This document shows, one piece after another, positions 55,734-64,000 of a DNA stretch of 64,000 nt (position 1 is the first letter of the stretch; the number at the start of each line of letters is the position of its first letter). The DNA is from Knoxdaviesia capensis. Its lineage: Eukaryota; Ascomycota; Sordariomycetes; Microascales; Gondwanamycetaceae. Below the pieces are notes generated by a model. It was not told the origin of the DNA and searched no databases. It worked only from the letters and a program-made list of their open reading frames with translations. The translations under genes and the position numbers were made by a program. The DNA lies in NCBI GenBank assembly GCA_001510575.1, contig LNGK01000007.1:2164151-2228150 (forward strand), given 5' to 3'.

Positions 55734-56836
55734 AAAGAGGGCGTGAATAACACGCGATGTGTATCATGGAGTGTGTCTGACCTTGGAAGTTTTCTACACA
55801 CCTGTTGAAAGATTCTTCCTTCTTGCCGCATCTCTTGGTGCTCACTGCCCATTACTCACTATTCTCTCCAGCCATTAGCACATACCAGCCCAAAACTCCA
55901 CTACGGTTTTAAGATTGCGAGGGCGGCGATATGTTTTTCGGGGTTAGGGGACGACGAGGAGTTCGAGAAGGACACGGAACAGATCGGCCATGTCTTCCGT
56001 GAATGACAGGCCAGACGGAGTCGATAGGGGTACACTATCAGTATCAATTTCAAGAAGAACTGCTTCTTGGCTTGTTAGTCCGTTTTTTCATTATTCTGAG
56101 CTGATAATTTCAAGCTTCATGATTTGAAAACCCAAGATTCACAACGGCCCTGACGCAGATTTCGCCAGAAGATACTCATATCTGATAAGTTCTCTAGTGA
56201 GCATTTATAAAAGCAAATAGAAATTAGTCTTATATTTCAGACTTTCGGGGGCTTCTGTTCCTTCTCTGGTTATTTTGATATTGCTGGAGTAGGATCCTGA
56301 TCCACGTATTCCCTCGTCTTGATTCCGGGAGTTTGGGCCTTCTAAGGATTGCGATAGTTACAAAAATTTGGATACTCCTAGCTCTTAGCCCACTATGTCT
56401 CTATGCAGCGTCATGCGCCGAGGGCCATGTGTCTAGTGGCGGCAAAACCAGGCGGCTGGTAGATTATGTGGAGGGTATGGATCCCGGACCGCCGTGCCGT
56501 GGCATGAGCTGGGAGAGTGTGAATGTGTCTTCGTGTCTCCCCATCCCACCTAACAATAAGAAGAAAAATTCCCAAGATCGGAGCAGCAATAACATAACAT
56601 ACCTGATTACGAGGATGCTCGAACTTGAGTCCTGAAGATCCAGCTAGGCTGGGGGGGAAGAGTCAGCCAAAGCAGATGGAACTCGTACGTGCTGAGCCTA
56701 TATATCAACGCATTCTATACAGGTAGTACAGGTAGCACAGGTAGTACAGGGACAGTATAGACTCATACGTCTGGTGAGGGGCGTGGGGGCTGTGACGGTT
56801 TCCGGATACTGAGACGGGCCGAGAGCACTGGCCTGA
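55734..56836. other. AT-rich intergenic region
   Basis: No gene seen. A short imperfect repeat of AGGTAGTAC/AGGTAGCAC words occurs at 56719-56750. Confidence 0.5.
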
Positions 56837-56959
56837 ATTTCATGTCTCTCTCTTCCTGGGTCGTGCTCCGAGAGCAATCTGGGGTTGAATATCGCCGGTG
56901 GCGGTCTGCCGTCGTTCCGTGAAGAGGCTCCGAGCCTGAACAACCCTGCCGCTGCTGTC

Positions 56960-57241
56960 ATGGGTGGCACCCCCGCCGGTGCTGCCCTGGCCGCTCCCCT
57001 GATCGACCCGACCTACGCATGTGTCGATCTCACCATCCCCATCGGTCAGGTCACCTACCAGTCCAACGCCACATTCCACGAGGAGTACGTGCCGGTGACT
57101 TTCATGATTGCCAAGCATGGCTGCGACCATGTGGGCTGCGACCATGTGCTGTACCACATGGTGGAGGAGATGGCTGTTGCTGGACTCCTTGCCACTGTCA
57201 AGACCGGCCGGATGGCTTTCTTAACAGCCATGTATTTCTAA
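56960..57241 (+). pseudogene. Coding-like fragment with internal 15-bp duplication
   Basis: A frame open from 56837, with its first in-frame ATG at 56960 (MGGTPAGAALAAPLIDPTYA). The GC-rich third codon positions (GCC, CTG, GTC, ATC) resemble the real genes here and stand out from the AT-rich surroundings. Residues include ACVDLTIPIGQVTYQSNATF and EEYVPVTFMIAKHG. A perfect 15-bp tandem duplication (57119-57133 and 57134-57148) repeats GCDHV. No upstream exon or good start is seen, so I regard it as a gene fragment. A short real gene is possible. Confidence 0.35.
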
Positions 57242-58878
57242 TACTCTCACCTAGAAATAATGTTGGATAGTGGGACTGGTTTGAGATGGCAGAGTTGGCT
57301 GATAGATTTTGGTTGGCAAGAAATGATTGATGTCTTTATCTATTGATGATGATCTGTGTAAATCTACGGACTTACCTGTCTAAACGTTTTCGCTTTGCCG
57401 CTTGACCCTAGCCCAGCCCGATCCAAACCCTAGATATCGATACTTCGTTCTGCTCACCTTGCTTGTTCACCTGTGTATGCCGTGTTTGTAAGAGACGATC
57501 TTTCATTTTTGTGTTAAAAAAAAAACAGAAATCCCGCGAGGATGTACGAAGGAAACTCCACCAGCCCTTTGGGAACTATTTGTAAGTTTGGACTTTCTCT
57601 CTCTTGATTCTCAAGAAGGACAAACGAGGTCTCGTGGTGGATTCGATGCGTCGACAACTCTCTGCCGAGACAAACAACGCATAAATAAGCAATTTTTTTT
57701 ATCGGCCTGAGCTTGAAGACAAAAGTGGACAGTAATGGTGTATAGAAGACTTGTTCCTGTACCAAGGAGTATCTGCAAAAAACGACACAGATATATATAG
57801 AGCTTACTTGGCCAAGGGCGAAAAACGAAGATATGCCGTGCTTTGGGGAGCTGGAGATGTTAGTCGTTCTTTCTGCTTGAACATCCTGCTGCGAGAAACA
57901 GAAGATAAAGAAAGAGAAGAAGACATCCGGCTGGATAAGGAGCCCGAAGAAAGAAAGAAGCATAAGAGCCGCGATTGTGGATGCTGTGATGGTGACAGTC
58001 CCACCGAGCCTTTTTATCATGGTGCTGAGGGCTCCACCGGAAAAGACACTGGGTTCGAAGCACCATCGGAACAAGCGAGTGCAGGAAACAAGCTGCCGGC
58101 TTGGGGATTAGACTCTCCGTGGTGAGGTCGCGAGGAACCCTGAACCCCCCAGGAAATATCTCACCAGTCACCCACGGACACAGTTTCTTACTCGTACGAA
58201 AAACAACCACAAACGCAGCTCGTCCACGTCAAGATAAGTCACAGACAGCACAATCCTGTATTATCGATAAGCCCAGAGTCTCCCCCAAATCGAATTACAT
58301 ACTGGAAACCGTGGGAACCCCGCCAGAGTTGCATTCTGTCGCTCTTTTGCTTTTGTTTTCGCCCCCCGCCGAAGCAGCGTCTTTTTGCCCGCAACGGCGC
58401 GTCATATTTTCCCGCATTGCCGGGTTTTACGTACTGAATTGCGCTGTGGGTTTCCCCGGTCCCAGTTCTTGAGGGCCTCCAGAGCGCCCGCTATTTGCTG
58501 ATGATGTTACGGCACCATCTTACAGACGGTTGTATGGACTGTGTGGTAGTGAGGGCACTCATATGTCGTACTATACAGTGGAATCTGGAATCTGCGTTTT
58601 CATTTTTATTTATTTGTATGTAACAGCTGATTTTGGTGATGGTTTATCTATCATTTGCGGGCAGTTGAATTTTTGGTGGTTTGATGTCACTTTTGGGTGG
58701 TGGTTCACAGAATGTATACTTACTATCATGAACTTCCCTACCACCACCTCTTGATGCCTCCTCTCCTCTCCTTTCTTTCGCTTCCGATGCTGATATGATC
58801 ATTCCACCGAGCCTCCTACACTTTCATCTTTTAGTTCTTCGCTCTTGTACTGCTTCTCCAGTTCCGTCATCTCCGGGC

Positions 58879-58887
58879 TTAGGGTTA
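58879..58887. promoter_or_regulatory. Telobox (TTAGGGTTA)
   Basis: Single copy, far from a called gene. Confidence 0.35.
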
Positions 58888-60201
58888 CCGCCCACCTCTT
58901 TCGCATTAGTCCATCCTAGGCGCACTATATCGGAGTATCTCGCTGTCATCGCTCCCCAGTCTAGACCTTCAAACGCCCGCCACGCCCGGCGGTGGACTGG
59001 AGTGTACTTCCTAGCCCACCCAGATTCCCATACATCCACGGGTACCTTACGGGCTTCCCTCAAAACACCCCAAGCTAAACTCTAATTCTGTGAAATTATC
59101 GAAAATGTCAACGGGCCACTGGATTCTCGCGCATAAGTGGGAACAATCGCCGCCAGACAGGCCTCCACGGCCGCTGGACCGTACCGGTTTTATTTCCTGT
59201 TACCATATTTTTTACTCATCGCTCCGATGGGGCCTCGCCTTCTCACACACAGGTTGCTCCCCTCTATCGATTACGGCCTTTTAAGCTCAAACGCTGCCGT
59301 TGCACCATGCACGGCCTAATCCATCAGTTACATCCGTGGCCGTTGCACCGTCGCCCAGCAATGGGGCGTTTTCCTGTTACCTAACGCGTACTGCTGATCG
59401 GTACAGGTACTTATCCCGTGGCCCAACATGTGCCAAAGTCACACACATCTGCACGTCTCTCTGTGTCACTCGCAAAGTCTCGAGCGCCCGCACTCGCAAG
59501 TCACTTACACAACACGGCCTCTCCTGCTATGTATGTACAGTATGCATTTTCACCTCTCCCCAATTTTTCTCCCCTCGCACTCATTCTTTTACATCATCGC
59601 CTGTTATATCGATTTGCCAGTTGAGATTCCTGTCTCTCTATAACGGTGAATTGGCGTGATATACGGCGGTTTCCTGTGGTCAAAATCGCGTTTCCATCAT
59701 CGATGGCGCACTCCCTCTTGACTACGGCCACTCCCCCTTTATCAATTGAGTTTTGTTGTGTGCTTGCTTTCGTTGGGTGGTCGTACAGCAAATGCGCCCA
59801 CATATCACACTCCGATTAGGTTGCTATTCCCATTTGTCTTGCTGGTTATGCATATAGCTCACACTGTCCTCGGCCGTGTCGACACTGCACATCTCACTGC
59901 ATGCAGTTGCTGCTTTTCCCCTCCAGATAAGACAATCCTGCATATGAGGAGACTTTGGGGGTATCTACGTATCTTGAGCTGTTGCTAAATCCAATTGATA
60001 GTACAGTAGATGGCGTTGGCCTTTGTCACGGCGCCGGTCTTTCGTGATCACTTAGGGTGAGATCTAGCAATTCCTTTACGTACTCACTGACCACCCACAA
60101 GCTGTCATCCGTCGAGATCCTGACCGAAACTAGTGGCAACGTCCCAGGAACACCGTCGCAGGGAAGTCCGGATAACAGTACCAGAGCCCCAAGTACTGTG
60201 C

Positions 60202-60217
60202 GTACAGTATACTGTAC
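60202..60217. repeat. 16-bp perfect palindrome GTACAGTATACTGTAC
   Basis: Identical to its reverse complement and related to the 24-bp palindrome at 32510 (shared GTACAGTA arms). It lies 640 bases upstream of the agmatinase start. Confidence 0.65.
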
Positions 60218-60855
60218 ATATACTTCCCTCTTCGTCTATTGCCAAATGCCGTCCAACATCAACGAAAAGGGGGGGCGTGTCCCAAACTCGTCGATTACCC
60301 TCTCCGATATCTAGCTCTAGGCCCTGACACATGCACGATTTGTCCATGCTATTACTTTTCATTCACCCACCTTCTGAGCCCTTTACGTCCCTCTTCTTTT
60401 TTTTGCGGGGAGGCACACGCACCACACCACGAGCGCGAACCTGTAGCTCCCCTTTTCCACTTGCTCAAATCCAATTACTAACAGGAATTGGATCAAGCTT
60501 CCTACATAGTAGCGTTCCCCCGGCCGAGTGCACCTAGCGGCGCGCGTGAGTTTCTCTGTGTAAGAGATTCAGACGGGCGTATCTACATGTGTTATGTGTC
60601 TGGCTTTTCTGCGCAGAAGTGCCGGTTCAGCTAGCTGAATGTAATAGTAGTTGTCACTGCATTCTCCTGCATGTGTATATATATACTCCAACTCTTATCC
60701 TTTCCCCTCTCTCGTGCTCAATTCCTGCTTCTCCTCTCTTCTCTCTTACACAAGCTCTCCTACCTGTTTTCTTCCCCAATTGAGCCTCTTTTCCTCCCAT
60801 AACCTGTCTCATTCCTCTTCCGTGATACCCATCTTCCCTCCATCTAAACGCAAAC

Positions 60856-62566
60856 ATGATCTCCAAGTCCCTCGCCGGTCTCGGCCTCCTGGCCCTGGCC
60901 TCTGCCCACGCCGACCACCACCAGACTCCCATTGAGGGCCCCCACCAGGGCTTGTGGTACAACAACCTCCCCGGCGACGGCGGCACCCAGGCCGACAGCG
61001 TTTTCTCTGGAATCTCGACCTTCGGCCGTCTGCCGTACCAGCCGTGCCTGGCTGCCCCCCACGTCAAGTACGACATTGCGTTCATTGGTATGTGCGGCCG
61101 CCGTCACTTGTGCCACTTTGGCTTTTCTCTTACTAACTCGAAAATTATTCTCTTCCTTTTTATTAAGGTGCCCCCTTTGATACCGGCACTTCGTACCGTC
61201 CCGGTGCCCGTTTCGGTCCTTCCGGTATTCGTCAGGGCTCGCGCCGCCTGAACCTTTAGTAAGCACTGTTCTCCGTTTTGGGAAGGCGCGGATGTCCGGC
61301 CCCACCTTCGCCGGCGCACGGGGGCCGATTTTAACGTCAACCGAGAATTCTGTATGCTGACGTTATCCACTCCTTTTACTTAGTGGCGGATACAACGTCC
61401 CGCTCGACACCAACCCGTTCAACAGCTGGGCCTCCGTTCTCGACTGCGGTGATATTCCCGTCACCAGGTAAGAATTCGCTCTGTTAAGTTTTGTCCGAGG
61501 TTTTTGCGGTGGGGACTCTGGCAGCTAACTCGTCTCTTACACAGCTACGACAACACCTTCGCTCTGCACCAGATTGAGGAGGGCCACTTCAACATCATCT
61601 CGCGCTCGCCGCTCACCGATGCCCACAAGCCCGGCCCGGCTCTGGCTGGCCGCACCCTGCCCCGTGTGATCACCCTCGGCGGTGACCACACCATCACGCT
61701 GCCCCTGCTGCGGTCAGTCAACCGTGCCTACGGCCCGGTGTCTGTCATCCATTTCGACAGCCACTTGGACACCTGTAAGTCCGCTCGCATTTTCCTACAA
61801 AGCGTAGAATGAACAGTCACTGACACGAAGTGAAAACTCCCCCCCCAAAATAGGGCGCCCTAAGGTCTTCGGTGGTTCGCCCTCCGAGGTCGCCTCCGTC
61901 AACCACGGAACCTACTTCTACCACGCTGCCCAGCAGGGTCTGCTGGCCAACGACTCCAACATCCACGCCGGTATCCGCACCACCCTGAGCGGCCCCAGCG
62001 ACTACGAGAACGATGGATATTGCGGCTTTGAGATTGTCGAGGCCCGCGAGATCGACACCATCGGCACTGAGGGCATCATCAAGCGCATCCGTGAGCGTGT
62101 CGGCACCACCAAGCCCGTGTACCTGTCGCTGGACATTGACACCCTGGACCCTGCCTGTAAGTTCTCTCTCTGCCTCTTTATGTATGCGGGTTTCTGGGTT
62201 TGTGGAAACACATGCTAACATGATTCGCGTCTATAGTTGCCCCCGCTACTGGCACCCCCGAGACCGGAGGCTGGTCGACCCGTGAGCTGCGCACCATCCT
62301 CCGCGGTCTTGAGGGCCTCAACATCATCGCTGCTGATGTCGTCGAGGTTGCTGTAAGTAGCATATCCAGAACTTCCTATTAATACCATCGTGGTCGTCAC
62401 GTACTTACTAACTCGCTGCACCACCGTACAGCCCGCTTACGACACCAACGCTGAGCACACCACCATGGCTGCTGCTGACGCTATTTACGAGATCATGAGC
62501 ATCATGGTCAAGCGCGGCCCGCTCAGCGCCACCGTCAACGAGACTGAGACCCCGGACGAGCTGTAA
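60856..62566 (+). CDS. Secreted agmatinase-type ureohydrolase
   Basis: Seven exons: 60856-61087, 61168-61258, 61384-61467, 61545-61774, 61854-62156, 62237-62352 and 62432-62566, total 396 residues; all donors are GTAAG/GTATG and phases agree. A signal peptide (MISKSLAGLGLLALASAHA) begins the protein. The arginase/agmatinase fold has all six Mn ligands: His184 in GGDHT, Asp207, His209 and Asp211 in DSHLDTW, and Asp306 and Asp308 in LDIDTLDPAFAP. GRLPYQPCL, APFDTGTSYRPGARFGPSGI and ATGTPETGGWSTREL are typical of agmatinases. Agmatinases release urea from agmatine to give putrescine; fungal secreted members may instead act on guanidino compounds such as 4-guanidinobutyrate, so the substrate is inferred. 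Export suggests guanidine-nitrogen scavenging or a vacuolar/ER location. Confidence 0.95.
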
Positions 62567-64000
62567 AGCTCTCACCCACTCGATAACACGCACAACCTGA
62601 ACCAGGGCTCTTCGTCCTCCTCCTACTCAGGAATGAAACCCTGAATATGGACCAGGCTCTGCAGTCTGTCTGTCGCATTCCACCGAGATCGTCCCTTTCC
62701 ATCGTACCAACCCTGGCTTGTGTCACACCCGTTTCTAGATGGATGAATCTATGCACACAATCACACGCGGACATATGACGACAGTTTCTTGATGGTAATC
62801 ATACCGCCGCTATTTGCAAGCGCAAGGAGACACAAACTCTTCCTCTCACGCCTCTTCCAGACTGAGAAGCACTATTTTTCTAAGCTGGGTCCGGTGTCTC
62901 CTGTCTCTCTCTTCTCAAAACAGGTCCCAGAGCGGCGCGCGGGCTTATGGGTGAGACAATTGCGACATTTGCAGTAATTTTCTCTTTTTGTTTTATCCGG
63001 TTTGGAGAAGTTGTTGGTAGCAGCATGTAGTCTCTTTTTTTTTCCGTCTGTCTTTTCGGTCTACGTCCTTGGGGGAGCACTATTTTTGGGATTTCCGCAT
63101 TCCAGTCTACAAAATTTTGAGGTGAAAGGCAACAGAGTCCAAATTTCTGTCCGGATGGGGTTTAGAAGGGGTTTTCTTTTTGGTTTTCTGTTGTGCGTTT
63201 CTATGACTCCGTTTTTACTCGTTTAGGTGCGCTAGGATTGATTTTCATATAGATCTCCATGAAAGTTTGTGTGGGTGTTAGAGAAGCAGGACGTTCAATA
63301 TACGATGTATGGGATATGGACCTATCTGAGATTGTAAGTGAATCTCTCACAAGTGGTGACAAGGGTTTAACCCATGTACTCACAGAAACATCTGGAGAGC
63401 CCCCCTTTAGAGGATCCGGATTAAAGATGTCTGTCCATAGAGCCATGGAAACCTTCTCCGGGCTGGCGGAAGTCTTTCGCTCTGAGAAAAGATTCTGAGG
63501 GTGAGACATTCTGCATGCCTCCGAGCTCGGGGATCATGAAGACTGATTCGGTTGCGGAAAAAGAGAAAGCATCATGAGCTTTTTGAGTTGAGGTGAGACA
63601 TGTGGAGAAGAAATAAAGAGAAGAGTAACTTCTTTGGGCATGTCTCACTCGGGTTCGACACCTTCCTCTCTGCATCTTAGGGTTTTCGGACTTGTGCACT
63701 GGGGACTGCCAGTGGCGATACTTGCATAGCTACTATTTTCCCAACACTGGTGACAAAGCGAGCAAGCATCATCGGACGGCGCATTTCTCGGAAACCGAAG
63801 TCGACTTTCTTCAGAACAGAAGAAAGAAATTCTTGGGGTCCCTTTTTTCCTCTGTCATACTTTCACCACGGCTCCATACCTTGGCATCTGCACATACGAG
63901 AGAAGTGACGCCACTCAAGAAGTTCTGATCAAGGTAGCCAGGAAATCTCGGAAAAAGAAAGATTTCCTAGGGCTGGAGGCTCAGCCGGTGCTTCTCAGCG
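62567..64000. other. 3' flank of the agmatinase gene and window end
   Basis: AT-richer DNA with no convincing gene. Plus frame 63259-63498 has an ATG start but no recognisable motif and is overlapped by an equally long minus frame. Confidence 0.5.

Larger units (their letters stand above)
57242..60855. other. 3.6 kb region upstream of the agmatinase gene
   Basis: No gene is supportable. It holds a telobox (58879-58887), a 16-bp GTAC palindrome (60202-60217) and, from 60660, a CT-rich stretch with a TATATATA word that is probably the core promoter and leader of the downstream gene. Confidence 0.55.

Noticed and set aside
57751..58125. 124-residue charged plus-strand frame
   Set aside because: Begins at TTG, not ATG, has no homologous motif, and an equally long minus-strand frame overlaps it.
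1..64000. CRISPR arrays, insertion sequences or a secondary-metabolite cluster
   Set aside because: No regularly spaced repeats, no transposase or reverse-transcriptase frames, and no PKS, NRPS or terpene synthase motifs in any frame.

Overview
This 64 kb window comes from the nuclear genome of a filamentous ascomycete. Genes have short introns (about 70-155 bases) with GTAAGT/GTATGT-type donors and CTAAC branch points. Coding exons are GC-rich, intergenic DNA is full of simple repeats, and both tRNA genes carry introns. The protein set fits an Aspergillus/Penicillium-like lineage (Eurotiomycetes), but I cannot fix the genus. Density is low, about 13 convincing protein genes and 2 tRNA genes, with several gene-free gaps of 3-5.6 kb.

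Layout from left to right. At 2.0-6.5 kb are two minus-strand cysteine-containing cell-surface proteins; the second is broken by an ambiguous base. At 8.3 kb is a small protein with a HWAL motif. At 11.8 kb is MBF1 (transcription coactivator), convergent with the replication licensing factor Cdt1 at 13.3-15.0 kb. At 18.9 kb is a possible 80-residue protein. tRNA-Glu(CTC) lies at 23.4 kb. At 24.8-26.0 kb is a glutathione S-transferase-like protein with an extra beta-rich tail, and at 27.1-28.6 kb an F-box protein.

The right half opens with a 5.6 kb gap, then atfA (ATF/CREB bZIP stress regulator, 34.2-36.1 kb), the kinetochore subunit Dsn1/Mis13 (38.6-40.5 kb), the SDH flavinylation factor Sdh5 (41.4-42.3 kb), the p24 cargo receptor Erv25 (43.2-44.0 kb), tRNA-Phe(GAA), the U1 snRNP protein U1-C (45.1-46.2 kb), a 1206-residue disordered protein (47.2-50.8 kb), a degenerate-looking stretch with small orphan ORFs (54.9-57.2 kb) and a secreted agmatinase-type ureohydrolase (60.9-62.6 kb).

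The genes are mostly unrelated housekeeping functions (replication, chromosome segregation, splicing, secretion, respiration, stress response). I see no gene cluster, CRISPR array or intact transposon. The most notable signals are a 6-nucleotide microexon in the U1-C gene, strongly over-represented telomere-like TAACCCTA motifs (teloboxes) in intergenic DNA, GTAC-centred palindromes in gene-poor DNA, and two adjacent small ORFs that may be related. Exon boundaries were derived by hand from splice motifs, frame and protein-family conservation.
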